A stretch of 33,616 nt of DNA from Streptantibioticus silvisoli (GCF_027947535.2 NZ_JAAGKO020000069.1:1-33616); one strand, 5' to 3'; numbered from the stretch's first letter, positions 24,525 through 33,560 are shown. Numbers and translations are program-made. The notes: a model not told the origin generated them from the letters alone.

Positions 24525-25580
24525 TTGACCGTCGGGCGGCGGTTCGTCCGACCCTCGGCCGGCCACCGCCGACGCCGGACCCGGGAGGACCCCCTGACGC
24601 CGCACCCCGCCTCCGCCCCCGGTTCCGGGCCCGCCGCCGGTTCCGCCGCCACGGGTCCCGGCCCGGTCGGCACAGGCCACGGCCCCACCGCTCCGGATGA
24701 TCCCGGTCCCGCCGCCCCGGACCCCGGTCCCGCCGGCGCGACTCCCGGCGCCGCAGACGCGGGCCCCGGCCCCACCGCCACCGGCCCCGATCCCACCGCT
24801 CCGGGTCCCGATCCCACCACCCCAGGCTCCGGTCCCGCCGGGGCGCCCGCGCCGGGCCTCGTCCAGCGGGCGCTCGGTGCCGCGCCGGTGCCCGCGGTCC
24901 TCACGTCGCCCGGGCCCGGGGAGGCTCCGCACGTCTGGCTGCTGCGGGTCGGTGACCGGGCCGCGGGGCTGCCGGGCGCGCTGGGCATGCTCGACGAGCG
25001 CGAACGCGGGCGCTACGAGAAGTTCCGGCTGGACAAGCACCGCACGGCGTACGGCGTGGCGCACGTCGCGCTGCGGGAGTTGCTGGCGGCGTACACCGGT
25101 GTTCCGGCCGCGGAGCAGCGGTTCGTGTCGCAGACCTGTCCGACGTGCGGGGGGCCGCACGGCCGGCCCGCGGTGGCGACCGAGGACGCGCCGCACTTCT
25201 CGTTGTCGCACAGCGGTGAGCTGGTGCTGATCGCGTTCGCGGGAACGCCGGTGGGGGCCGACGTCGAGGAGTTGCCGACGGTCCGTACCGCCGACGAGAT
25301 CGCGCCACGTCTGCACCCCCGGGAACGGGACGAAATAGTCGCCGTGGCCGACGACGACGAGCGCCGTACCGCCTTCGCGCGCTGCTGGACCCGCAAGGAG
25401 GCGTATCTGAAAGGCACCGGTGAGGGGCTGTCCGGCGGTCTCGGCCGGGACTACGTGGGGGCCGCCGAGATCCCCGGCAGGCCGCCGGGCTGGCGGCTGG
25501 CCGACACCGACGCCCCGGCCGGCTACCGTGCGGCGATCGCCCTCGCCGACCCCGACGCCCCGCCGCCCGCCGGGCATTGA
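24525..25580 (+). CDS. Sfp-type 4'-phosphopantetheinyl transferase with Gly/Pro-rich leader
   Basis: Up to 351 aa if the TTG at 24525 is the start. A strong GGGAGGA (24583-24589) stands four bases before an in-frame CTG at 24594, which may be the true start; no ATG or GTG fits well. The first ~110 residues are Gly/Pro/Ala/Thr repeats (TGPDPTAPGPDPTTPGSG). The enzyme part has PHVWLLRV, DKHRTAYGVAHVALRELLA, FSLSHSGELVLIAFAG, the Mg-binding GADVEEL and the signature FARCWTRKEAYLKGTGEGL. Such enzymes move phosphopantetheine from CoA to carrier-protein serines of polyketide, peptide or fatty-acid synthases. A TCPTCGGPHGRP segment is usual in the actinobacterial branch. No synthase gene is in the window, so it probably serves clusters elsewhere. 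Confidence 0.85.
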   Translation: MTVGRRFVRPSAGHRRRRTREDPLTPHPASAPGSGPAAGSAATGPGPVGTGHGPTAPDDPGPAAPDPGPAGATPGAADAGPGPTATGPDPTAPGPDPTTPGSGPAGAPAPGLVQRALGAAPVPAVLTSPGPGEAPHVWLLRVGDRAAGLPGALGMLDERERGRYEKFRLDKHRTAYGVAHVALRELLAAYTGVPAAEQRFVSQTCPTCGGPHGRPAVATEDAPHFSLSHSGELVLIAFAGTPVGADVEELPTVRTADEIAPRLHPRERDEIVAVADDDERRTAFARCWTRKEAYLKGTGEGLSGGLGRDYVGAAEIPGRPPGWRLADTDAPAGYRAAIALADPDAPPPAGH

Positions 25581-25695
25581 CGCCCGCGGCCGGGCCGGGA
25601 AGGGAGCTGTCGCGGTTGCCGGGAGGGCGGCGCGACGGGAGCGCGTACCGGTGACCGATGAGGGAAGGTGGCCGAAAGCGCGGCGGCCGGAGCAT

Positions 25696-25723
25696 CGTTG
25701 ACACCGGCAACGACCAGTCAACG
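25696..25723. promoter_or_regulatory. CGTTGAC-N14-GTCAACG inverted repeat
   Basis: Exact 7-bp arms 14 nt apart, followed directly by a second weak dyad (GTTTCCGAAAAC). They lie in the 309-bp gap 25581-25889 before the GH47 gene, which has no other gene. It could be an operator about 150 bp upstream of that promoter, or the PPTase terminator. Confidence 0.35.
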
Positions 25724-25851
25724 GTTTCCGAAAACGGCACACCTCTCCCGGCGCGGCCGTCCCGGCGGTCCCGTTCCCGCGCACCCGCCACGGCATTTCG
25801 CACCGGTGGCCGCAAAACACCCATGATCGCGAGGCAATCCGGTCAGCCCCC

Positions 25852-25880
25852 TTGGGCGGCCGTCCCAACGCGGGTAACGT
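25852..25880 (+). promoter_or_regulatory. GH47 promoter, probably leaderless
   Basis: -35 TTGGGC (25852-25857), 17-nt spacer, -10 TAACGT (25875-25880), then nine bases to the ATG at 25890 with no ribosome site. Confidence 0.5.
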
Positions 25881-25889
25881 CCCTGGGCC

Positions 25890-27365
25890 ATGCGACCTGA
25901 GACCCATACCCCCCGCCCCGCACCCCGCCCGGCCTCCCGGCGGACCGTCCTCGGCGCCGCCGGAGCAGCACTGGCCGGCGCCACCTTGCTGACCACCCCG
26001 GCACACGCCGCCACCACCCCCGCCACCAGCCCGTTCGCCTTCGCGGGCGGCACGACGCCGCTGCCGTCCGACCGGACGATCGCGGCCGAGATCCACGCCG
26101 AGTTCCTGCACGGCTGGCGCGGCTACACCTCCGTCGCCTGGGGACACGACGAGGTGTGCCCGGTCAGCGGCACCTCCAGTGACTTCTTCGCCCCCGGCAA
26201 GACCTTCGGGCTGTCCATGGTGGAAGCCCTCGACACGCTGTACGTGATGGGCGAGGACCACGAACTCGCCCGGTCCTGCGACTGGATCGAGGCGAACTTC
26301 GATCCCACGCAGGACGTCGACATGCACGTCTTCGAAACGATCATCCGACTGGTCGGCGGTCTGCTGGCCGGCTATCTGGCCACCGGCCGGCCCAAGTTGC
26401 TCGCCCTGTGCCGGGAGCTGACCGACCGGGTGATGCCGGCGTTCACCTCCTCGCCCACCGGCATCCCCTACACCCACGTGAACCTCGCCACCGGAGCCAT
26501 CGATGGCAACGTTGTCCCGCTGGCCGAAGTGGGCACGAACGTCATGGAGTTCGGCCTGCTGTCCAAGCTCACCGGCGACTCGCGGTACATCGACGCGTCG
26601 ATGCGGGCGTACGAGGCGGTGATCGGCATGCGCAGCTCGCTCGACCTGCTCGGCACGTCGGTCGACGCCGCGACCGGCCGGTGGACCGACACCGGCGACA
26701 CGGCGCCGAACCCGCCGGTGGACTCGTTCTACGAGTACCTGTGGGGCGGCTACGCGCTGCTGGGCGACAAGCGGCTGCTGGAGTGGTACCGGACGCTGAC
26801 CCGGGCGATCCTGACGCACCAGGCCGACACCAGCACCGGCCACCTGTGGTTCCGGCAGGTCGACTCGGCCACCGGCGCGCCGACCGGCACCGCCCAGTCG
26901 GAGCTCGGGGCCTTCTACGCCGGGCTGCTCGGCAAGGGCGGCGACCTCGCGCACGGTTCGGCCTACTACCGGTCCTGGACGACGGCGCTGGACCGCTACC
27001 CGGTGCTGCCCGAGGGCATCGACTACACCACGCTCGCCGCCACCGACAAGGGCAACCAGCTGCGGCCGGAGTACGTCAACTCCTCGTTCGACCTGTGGCG
27101 GCTCGACCCGAACGAGTACTACAAGCGCACCGCTTACCAGTACTTCACCGGGATGCGGGACAACCTGCGGGTCACCGGCGGCTACACCATCGCCGCCGAC
27201 GTCACCACCGCGCCGATGACGCTGGGCGACTACACGCCGGCGTACTGGTTCGCGGAGAACAACAAGTACCTGTACCTGACCTTCGCCGACAGCCCGCGGT
27301 TCGACTACCGCAACGGCATCCTGTCGACCGAGGGCAAGGTGCTGCGCGGCCTGCGCCGCCGCTGA
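25890..27365 (+). CDS. Secreted GH47 alpha-1,2-mannosidase
   Basis: 491 aa. A twin-arginine-like signal (SRRTVLGAAGAALAGATLL, cleavage after AHA near residue 40) implies export, possibly folded. The GH47 (alpha/alpha)7 barrel signatures are clear: FGLSMVEALDTLYVMGEDHE, VFETIIRLVGGLLAGYLATG, LAEVGTNVMEFGLLSKLTGD, VDSFYEYLWGGYALLGDKRL, LRPEYVNSSFDLWRLDPNEY and the terminal WFAENNKYLYLTFAD. GH47 enzymes are calcium-dependent inverting mannosidases that trim alpha-1,2-mannose from high-mannose N-glycans; the family is mainly eukaryotic and sparse in bacteria. Located before a DUF5107 gene and a GH92 mannosidase, it fits a mannan or glycoprotein-glycan utilisation locus. Confidence 0.92.
   Translation: MRPETHTPRPAPRPASRRTVLGAAGAALAGATLLTTPAHAATTPATSPFAFAGGTTPLPSDRTIAAEIHAEFLHGWRGYTSVAWGHDEVCPVSGTSSDFFAPGKTFGLSMVEALDTLYVMGEDHELARSCDWIEANFDPTQDVDMHVFETIIRLVGGLLAGYLATGRPKLLALCRELTDRVMPAFTSSPTGIPYTHVNLATGAIDGNVVPLAEVGTNVMEFGLLSKLTGDSRYIDASMRAYEAVIGMRSSLDLLGTSVDAATGRWTDTGDTAPNPPVDSFYEYLWGGYALLGDKRLLEWYRTLTRAILTHQADTSTGHLWFRQVDSATGAPTGTAQSELGAFYAGLLGKGGDLAHGSAYYRSWTTALDRYPVLPEGIDYTTLAATDKGNQLRPEYVNSSFDLWRLDPNEYYKRTAYQYFTGMRDNLRVTGGYTIAADVTTAPMTLGDYTPAYWFAENNKYLYLTFADSPRFDYRNGILSTEGKVLRGLRRR
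26504..26517. promoter_or_regulatory. Intragenic LacI-box-like sequence in GH47 gene
   Basis: TGGCAACGTTGTCC matches 13 of 14 bases of the site before the GH92 gene (30083-30096). It lies in coding sequence for DGNVV, so it may be coincidence. Confidence 0.2.
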
Positions 27366-27548
27366 CCGCCGCCGGCCGCCCACGGTCGCCCAAGGTCGCC
27401 CGCGGCCGCCCGTCCTCGGGCACGGCCGCGTAAAGAACCTGCCACCCATGCGTGAAAAACGCTGTGCGAGCGTGTCGTCACCGGGTTCGATGGAGATCGC
27501 TCACCCGGGACCGCGACTCATCCCGGCAGGCTCAAGAAAGGGGCAGCC

Positions 27549-29627
27549 TTGGCCACCACCGTGCGACGTACCCGTGTCACCCTCCCCGCCGCTCCCGTCG
27601 GCCCCGAGAACCCGCTGCCCGCGCTTCTCGCCCCCGGCGGGACGCGTGAGATCCCCGCGGCCGAACGCGCCGCGCTCCCGCCGGACATGGCCCGCCAGAT
27701 CGGGTACCGGCCGCTGGAGACCCTGCTGCCGGTCCGGCGCCTCGACGGCTACGGACGTGACCGCACGCCCGCCGCGCTGGACGCGCTGGTCGTCGAGAAC
27801 GACCGGCTGCGCGTGACCGTGCTGCCCGGGCTGGGCGGCCGGATCCACTCGCTGTTCCACAAGCCCACCGGCCGCGAACTGCTGTACCGCAACCCGGTCT
27901 TCCAGCCCGCCGACTTCGGCCTGGCCGGCGCGTGGTTCTCCGGCGGCATCGAGTGGAACGTCGGCGCCACCGGGCACAGCCCGCTGTCGTGCGCGCCGCT
28001 GTACGCCGGCCGGGTTCCGGCGCCGGACGGCGGGGAGATGCTGCGGCTGTGGGAGTGGGAACGCCTCAGCGACCTGCCGTTCCAGATCGACCTGTGGCTG
28101 CCGGAGCACTCCGACTTCCTGTACGTGGGCGTGCGGCTGCGCAACGTCGGACACCGTCCGGTGCCGGTCTACTGGTGGTCCAACGCGGCGGTCCCCGAGG
28201 CGGACGGGGTGCGGGTCGTGGCCCCCGCCGAGCACGCCTGGCACCTCGGCCGAGCCGGCGGCCCGCACCGCGTCCCGGTGCCGGAGTGGGACGGCGCGGA
28301 CCGCACGTACGCCCCCGGTTCGCAGCACTCGGCCGACTACTTCTACGACGTGCCCGCCGCCGAACGCCGCTGGATCGCCGCGCTCGACGCGACCGGCAGC
28401 GGTCTGGCGCAGACGTCGACCGACACGCTGCGCGGCCGCAAGCTCTTCGTCTGGGGCCAGGGGCGCGGCGGCCGGCGCTGGCAGCGGTGGCTGACCGAAC
28501 CCGGCACCGGCGGATACGCCGAGATCCAGGCGGGGCTGGCCCGTACGCAGCTGGAGCACGTGCCGCTGGAGCCCGGCGGGCAGTTCCGCTGGCTGGAGGC
28601 GTACGGGCCGCTGTCCGCCGACCCGCGGGCGGTGCACGGCGCGGACTGGCGGGCGGCGCGCGGCGCGGTGGCCGACGCGTTGCAGGAGGCGCTGCCGCGC
28701 GAGAGCGTCGAGCGGGCCGAACGCGCGTGGCTGGAGCACGCCGACACCGCGCCGCAGGAGTTGCTGTCGTCCGGTTCGGGCTGGGGAGCGCTGGAGGTGC
28801 TGCACGGCGGCCACGTGCTGCCGGGCACCCCGTACGCCCCGGACGGGCTGGGCGATCAGCAGGCGCCGTGGGCCGAACTGACCCGCACCGGGCGTTTTCC
28901 GGTGCCGGCCGAACCGGTCGCGCCCGGTCCGACGCCGGTCGGACCGCACTGGCGTGAGCTGCTGGAGGCCGCCGCGCCGGGCCCGTTGACGGAATACCAC
29001 CTGGGCGTCGTCCAGTGGCACGCCGGGGACCGCGCGCAGGCGGTCCGCAGCTGGGAGCGGTCGCTGCGGCACGCGCAGGAGTGGTGGACGCTGCGCTGCC
29101 TGGCGGTGGCCGACGCCGCCTCGGGCCACGAGGCGCGTGCCGCCGAGCGCTGGCTGCGCGCGTTCCGGCTGGCGGCGGCCGATCCGGATCCGGTCGTGCT
29201 CGCCGCGCTGGCCCGGGAGGCGGTGCCCGCGCTGCTGGCGGCCGGGCGGGCGCAGGACGCGGCGGGGGTGCTGGAGGCGTTGCCGGCCGGGACGCGCGAG
29301 CACGGCCGGTTCCGGCTGCTGGCGGCGCGGGTGCTGCTGGCGCGGGGGGACGCGGCCGGGGCGCGGGCGGTGTTCGACGCCGGGTTCGAGGTGGCCGACC
29401 TGCGGGAGGGGGAGGAGGCGTTGGAGGAGACCTGGTACGCGGTCGCCGAACGCCTGCTGGCCGGCGCCGGTCCGGTGACCGACGAGGTCAGGGCCCGTGC
29501 CCGCGCCGAGCATCCGCTGCCCGCGGCCTACGACTTCCGCATGCGCCCGCAGGACCCGCCCGCCCCGGCCACCCCGCCACGAGCCCCGCAACCGTCGGCG
29601 CTCCCGTCCCCGGCCCCGGCTTCGTAG
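27549..29627 (+). CDS. DUF5107 domain protein with TPR-like C-terminus
   Basis: 692 aa from the TTG at 27549, five bases after AAAGGGG; no ATG or GTG is better placed. Residues about 75-370 form a galactose-mutarotase-like beta-sandwich, DUF5107 type: VENDRLRVTVLPGLGGRIHS, GRELLYRNPVFQPADF, GIEWNVGATGHSP, WWSNAAVPEADGVRV and WGQGRGGRRWQRWLTE. Residues about 470-650 are helical TPR-like repeats (EYHLGVVQWHAGDRAQAVRSWERSL), then a Pro-rich end. No signal peptide, so cytosolic. DUF5107 proteins are frequent in carbohydrate-utilisation loci and probably bind or modify sugars, but the activity is not established. It lies between GH47 and GH92 genes; its stop is inside the first units of a 17-18-bp repeat array. 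Confidence 0.88.
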   Translation: MATTVRRTRVTLPAAPVGPENPLPALLAPGGTREIPAAERAALPPDMARQIGYRPLETLLPVRRLDGYGRDRTPAALDALVVENDRLRVTVLPGLGGRIHSLFHKPTGRELLYRNPVFQPADFGLAGAWFSGGIEWNVGATGHSPLSCAPLYAGRVPAPDGGEMLRLWEWERLSDLPFQIDLWLPEHSDFLYVGVRLRNVGHRPVPVYWWSNAAVPEADGVRVVAPAEHAWHLGRAGGPHRVPVPEWDGADRTYAPGSQHSADYFYDVPAAERRWIAALDATGSGLAQTSTDTLRGRKLFVWGQGRGGRRWQRWLTEPGTGGYAEIQAGLARTQLEHVPLEPGGQFRWLEAYGPLSADPRAVHGADWRAARGAVADALQEALPRESVERAERAWLEHADTAPQELLSSGSGWGALEVLHGGHVLPGTPYAPDGLGDQQAPWAELTRTGRFPVPAEPVAPGPTPVGPHWRELLEAAAPGPLTEYHLGVVQWHAGDRAQAVRSWERSLRHAQEWWTLRCLAVADAASGHEARAAERWLRAFRLAAADPDPVVLAALAREAVPALLAAGRAQDAAGVLEALPAGTREHGRFRLLAARVLLARGDAAGARAVFDAGFEVADLREGEEALEETWYAVAERLLAGAGPVTDEVRARARAEHPLPAAYDFRMRPQDPPAPATPPRAPQPSALPSPAPAS

Positions 29628-29820
29628 CTGCTCCGGCCTCGTAGCTGCTCCGGCCTCCGTAACGGCCCCGGCCTCCGTAACGGCCCCGGCTTCCGTAGCG
29701 GCCAAGGCCTCGCAGTGGCCCAGACCCCGTAACGGCCCCAACCCTTAGGGGCCCGGCACCCGCAACGGCCCGGGCGCAGCCGCACCCGTAACGTCCCCGG
29801 CGCAGCCGCGCTCCGGGTAA
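29616..29820 (+). repeat. Decaying 17-18-bp tandem array at DUF5107 gene end
   Basis: Units of the type ccggcctccgtaacggcc begin inside the gene end (29616) and continue past the stop with growing divergence (tagctgct, gtaacggcc, gtagcggcc, gcagtggcc, gtaacggcc). The gap to the next gene is 569 bp (29628-30196) and holds the array, a double hairpin and the GH92 promoter, but no other gene. Confidence 0.75.
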
Positions 29821-29932
29821 CCGTTCGGGGCGGCCGGCCGGGCGGTGCGGACCGCTGCGACCGGCGGCTTCGGGGCCCGTCCCACTGACATCACGTCAAC
29901 CCGATGCCCGCCGACCACGCATCCCCGAGGAA

Positions 29933-29989
29933 ACCCTGATCTCGTATCAGGGTGGGAGTGACCCCCGCCGGTCCGGTGGGGGTCACTCC
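29933..29989. terminator. Two tandem strong hairpins
   Basis: First stem ACCCTGAT/ATCAGGGT (29933-29940, 29946-29953, 5-nt loop). Second stem GGAGTGACCCCC/GGGGGTCACTCC (29955-29966, 29978-29989, 11-nt loop), 12 bp and perfect. A likely terminator between the DUF5107 and GH92 genes that could also act in reverse. Confidence 0.75.
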
Positions 29990-30037
29990 TGAGGGGCATG
30001 GTGCTCTGGCGGGCGGCGTAGCGGCATGTTACGAGTG

Positions 30038-30066
30038 TTGACATGCGATCAAGTCGGGGTTTGACT
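30038..30066 (+). promoter_or_regulatory. Candidate GH92 promoter
   Basis: Consensus -35 TTGACA (30038-30043), 17-nt spacer and a weak -10 TTGACT (30061-30066). The LacI-type box at 30083-30096 would lie just downstream of the start point. Confidence 0.4.
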
Positions 30067-30082
30067 CTTCACTCGTACGAGG

Positions 30083-30096
30083 TGGCAACGTTGTCA
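30083..30096. promoter_or_regulatory. LacI-family operator-like box
   Basis: TGGCAACGTTGTCA is a 14-bp dyad with a central CG and one mismatch (TGrCAACGTTGyCA), the classical form of LacI/GalR operators in actinobacteria. It lies about 100 bp upstream of the GH92 ATG. No LacI gene is in the window, so the repressor would be encoded elsewhere. Confidence 0.55.
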
Positions 30097-30196
30097 GGCC
30101 GGTGCGGTCCGGCGGCGCCGCCTGCCGTGCAGTGCGGAAACGTCCGCTCGTCGCACGTCATTCGTGAAGTCTCAACCCCCGCCGTGGAGGCACGAG

Positions 30197-33100
30197 ATGG
30201 CAACACCCCGGCGCGCCAGCGCGCCACGTCTTTCAGGACGATTCCGTAGACAACTGGCTGTTTTGTCGGTCATGGGCATGGCGGTCCTGCCGTTGCAGGC
30301 GATGGGCGCGGTCTCCGCGTCCGCCGCTCCGGCGCTGGTCAACGACCCCGCGTCGCTGGTGAACCCGCTGATCGGCACGTCCGGCGCGGTCGACACCTTC
30401 CCCGGGCCCGACATGCCGTTCGGCATGATGCAGATGGGCCCGGACACCACGCCCGACCGGACGGAGGGCGGGGGATACGAGTACAACGACAGCAAGCTGT
30501 CCGGTTTCAGCCTGACGCACATCTCGGGCCCCGGCTGCGGCGCGGGCGGCGACGTGCCGATCCTGCCGGTCAGCGGGAAGCTCTCCGGCAACCTGAGTAA
30601 CACCTCCGCCGGGTTCAGCCACACCGATGAGCACACCGGTATCGGCTATTACGGGGTCACCGACTCCACCGGGATCACCACCGAGCTGACCGACACCACG
30701 CGGGCCGGGCTCGGCCGGTTCACCTTCCCCAGCGGTCAGTCCAACCTGTTGCTCAAGCTCAGCAGCGGCGCCACGCAGGTGGACGGCACCCGGGCGCAGG
30801 TCGTCAACGACCACGAGGTGACCGGCGCGGTGCAGAGCGGCCACTTCTGCGGGGCCGACAACACCTACACGCTGCACTTCGACATCAAGTTCGACCAGCC
30901 GTTCACCAGCACCGGCACCTGGTCCGGCAGCACGCTCAGCCCGAACTCCACCTCGCTGGAGCACGGCCGCCCGCAGCAGGCGCTGCGCAGCGCGACCACG
31001 CTGCCGAAGACCGAGAAGCACTTCACCGTGCCGGCCTCGCCGTCCCCGACGGTGCACGCCCCCCAGGGCGGCGGCGCGAAGCGCGCGGCGGCCGCCAAGC
31101 CGCCGGTGACCGGCGCCAACGGCATGTACCTCAGCTTCGGCGCGGACGCCCCGAAGACGGTCACGGCCGCCGTCGGCATCTCCTACACCAGTGACGCCAA
31201 CGCCCGGCTGAACCTCTCCAAGGAGGTCAAGGGCTTCGGGTTCGACGCGATGGAGAAGGCCAACCACGCGGCGTGGAACACGGTGCTGGACAAGGCGCGG
31301 ATCGGCGGTGGCACGCACGACCAGCAGGTGCAGTTCTACACCGCGCTGTACCACGCGCTGCTGCACCCGAACGTCTTCTCCGACGTCAACGGCCAGTACA
31401 TGGGCATGGACGACCAGGTGCACACGCTGGCGAAGGGGCAGCAGGCGCAGTACGCCAACTACTCCGGCTGGGACACCTACCGTTCCCAGACGCAGCTGAT
31501 GGCCACGCTGGAGCCGAAGATCGCCAGCGACGTGGTCACCTCGATGCTCAACGGCTACGACCAGACCGGTCTGCTGCCCAAGTGGGCGCAGAACAACGGT
31601 GAGAGCTACGTCATGGTCGGCGACCCGGCGGACGGCATCATCGCCGACGCCTACGCGTTCGGCGCCCGCGACTTCGACACCAAGCACGCGCTGGCCGCGA
31701 TGGAGCACGAGGCGACGGCGACCAGCAACGACCGCCCCGGCGAGTCGGTCCGTGACGCCAAGGGCTACCTGCCGCTGGACGAGAACGACTACGGCTGCTG
31801 CAACTTCTACGGCCCGGTCTCCACGCAGCTGGAGTACGACACCGCCGACTACGCGATCGCCTCGTTCGCCAAGTCGCTGGGCAAGTCGGCCGACTACACC
31901 AAGTTCGCCACCCGCGCGCAGGACTGGCAGAACGTCTTCAACCCGGTGACCGGCTACATGCAGGCCAAGGACGCCAACGGCGAGTTCGCCCCCGGCTTCA
32001 CCCCCGGCACCTCCGACGGCTTCGTGGAGGGCACCTCGGCGCAGTACACCCCGATGGTGCCGTTCAACGTCCAGGGCCTGATCTCGGCGCGCGGCGGCAC
32101 GCAGGCGTACTCGTCGTACCTCGACGGCCTGCTGTCGAACATCACCGACCCCACCTCGGTCAACGCCAACCTCAGCAACGAGCCGAGCCTGGAGATCCCC
32201 TGGGAGTACGACTACCTGGGCCAGCCGTGGAAGACCCAGGAGGCGGTGCGCCAGGCGCAGCAGAAGCTGTACTTCGACGCGCCGGTCGGCTCGTTCGGCA
32301 ACGACGACCTGGGTGCGATGAGCAGCTGGTACGTCTGGTCGGAGCTGGGCATGTACCCGGAGACCCCGGGCACCGGCACCCTCACGCTGGGCAGCCCCGG
32401 CTTCCCGCGGGCCGAACTGACGCTGGGCAACGGCAAGACGGTGACCGTCGACGCCCCGCAGGCGGCGGCGAACACCCCGTACGTGCAGTCGCTGACGGTC
32501 AACGGCAAGTCCTCCGACGCGCCGTGGACCACCTTCGCGGCGCTCGGCAAGGGCGGCAGCTACGACTACACGCTGGCGGCCACCCCCAACACCGCCTGGG
32601 GCACGAAGGCCGCGGCGGCGCCGCCGTCCGACTCCACCGGTGAGCGCGACGTATTCGCGTCGGCCGGCCCGAGCGGCGCCGGCCTGGTGCTGGCGCCCGG
32701 CGCCAGCGGCACCGGCACGCTGGACCTGTCCGACATCGGCACCTCCGCGCTGCCGGTGACCTGGACCGCGCACGCGCCCACCGGGATCAGCACCTCGGCC
32801 TCGACCGGCACGCTGACCGTTCCGGCGGACGGCAAGGCGGAGGCGAAGGTGACGGTGACCGCCGGCACCACCGAGGGCGACTACCCGCTGACGTTCGACC
32901 TGACCGGTGCGGACGGCGCCTCGCTGGGCACCGCGGTGCTGCGGGTCGCGGTCGCGCAGCCGGACGAGCTGTGGCCGTACTACACCGGTGAGGGTGTCTA
33001 CGCCGACGGCGCCACCTTCAGCGGCGGCTTCGACGGCGGTGGCTGGGCGTACTCGCAGAACGCGCTCCAGGCGGCCGGCGCCGCCGGCGGCTCGAAGCTG

Positions 33101-33541
33101 ACGGTGGACGGCATCACCTACACCTGGCCCAAGGTGGCCGCGGGACAGCAGGACAACATCGAGATGGCCGGCCAGACCATCCCGGCGCCGTCCGGCACCT
33201 CCGCGACCTCGCTGGGTCTGCTGGGCGCGGCCACCGACGCCCCGGCCAACGGCTCCACGGGTTCGCTGACCGTCACCTACACCGACGGCACCACCTCCAA
33301 GGCCACGGTCGGCTTCTCCGACTGGACGCTCAACGCCGGTGCCAGCAAGCCGTTCTCCGGTGAGACGACGGCGTTGACCACGTCCTACCGCAACACCGGC
33401 AGCGGGGCGCAGGACCCGGTGAACACCTATGTGTTCGCGGTGAAGGTTCCGTTGACGGCCGGCAAGACGGTGGCGTCGCTGACGCTGCCGATAACGTCGG
33501 ACGGCACGTCACACCTGTTCGCCCTCGGGTACGGGAGCTGA
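30197..33541 (+). CDS. Secreted GH92 alpha-mannosidase, multidomain
   Basis: 1114 aa from the ATG at 30197, six bases after GGAGG; an in-frame upstream ATG at 30164 has no ribosome site. The signal peptide (LAVLSVMGMAVLPLQAMGAV) ends near SASA. GH92 signatures: SLVNPLIGTSG, FPGPDMPFGMMQMGPDT, GGGYEYNDSKLSGFSLTHIS, YANYSGWDTYRSQTQLMA, WAQNNGESYVMVGDPADGI, NEPSLEIPWEYDYLGQPWKT (the NEPS Glu is the usual catalytic acid region) and GNDDLGAMSSWYVWSELGMY. After the catalytic part come a NEW3-like beta-sandwich (about 825-920) and a final beta domain with no assignment. The family is calcium-dependent exo-alpha-mannosidases. With the GH47 gene it suits removal of mannose from N-glycans or mannan outside the cell. 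Confidence 0.94.
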   Translation: MATPRRASAPRLSGRFRRQLAVLSVMGMAVLPLQAMGAVSASAAPALVNDPASLVNPLIGTSGAVDTFPGPDMPFGMMQMGPDTTPDRTEGGGYEYNDSKLSGFSLTHISGPGCGAGGDVPILPVSGKLSGNLSNTSAGFSHTDEHTGIGYYGVTDSTGITTELTDTTRAGLGRFTFPSGQSNLLLKLSSGATQVDGTRAQVVNDHEVTGAVQSGHFCGADNTYTLHFDIKFDQPFTSTGTWSGSTLSPNSTSLEHGRPQQALRSATTLPKTEKHFTVPASPSPTVHAPQGGGAKRAAAAKPPVTGANGMYLSFGADAPKTVTAAVGISYTSDANARLNLSKEVKGFGFDAMEKANHAAWNTVLDKARIGGGTHDQQVQFYTALYHALLHPNVFSDVNGQYMGMDDQVHTLAKGQQAQYANYSGWDTYRSQTQLMATLEPKIASDVVTSMLNGYDQTGLLPKWAQNNGESYVMVGDPADGIIADAYAFGARDFDTKHALAAMEHEATATSNDRPGESVRDAKGYLPLDENDYGCCNFYGPVSTQLEYDTADYAIASFAKSLGKSADYTKFATRAQDWQNVFNPVTGYMQAKDANGEFAPGFTPGTSDGFVEGTSAQYTPMVPFNVQGLISARGGTQAYSSYLDGLLSNITDPTSVNANLSNEPSLEIPWEYDYLGQPWKTQEAVRQAQQKLYFDAPVGSFGNDDLGAMSSWYVWSELGMYPETPGTGTLTLGSPGFPRAELTLGNGKTVTVDAPQAAANTPYVQSLTVNGKSSDAPWTTFAALGKGGSYDYTLAATPNTAWGTKAAAAPPSDSTGERDVFASAGPSGAGLVLAPGASGTGTLDLSDIGTSALPVTWTAHAPTGISTSASTGTLTVPADGKAEAKVTVTAGTTEGDYPLTFDLTGADGASLGTAVLRVAVAQPDELWPYYTGEGVYADGATFSGGFDGGGWAYSQNALQAAGAAGGSKLTVDGITYTWPKVAAGQQDNIEMAGQTIPAPSGTSATSLGLLGAATDAPANGSTGSLTVTYTDGTTSKATVGFSDWTLNAGASKPFSGETTALTTSYRNTGSGAQDPVNTYVFAVKVPLTAGKTVASLTLPITSDGTSHLFALGYGS

Positions 33542-33560
33542 TCGCCGCACGGTCGTGACC

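Noticed and set aside
24504-27449. A 981-residue minus-strand open frame
   Set aside because: Antisense to the phosphopantetheinyl transferase and GH47 genes; no ribosome site or domain.
27501-29741. A 746-residue minus-strand open frame
   Set aside because: Mirror of the DUF5107 gene; composition artefact.
30233-32773. An 846-residue minus-strand open frame
   Set aside because: Mirror of the GH92 gene, Gly/Val/Arg-rich, no recognisable fold.
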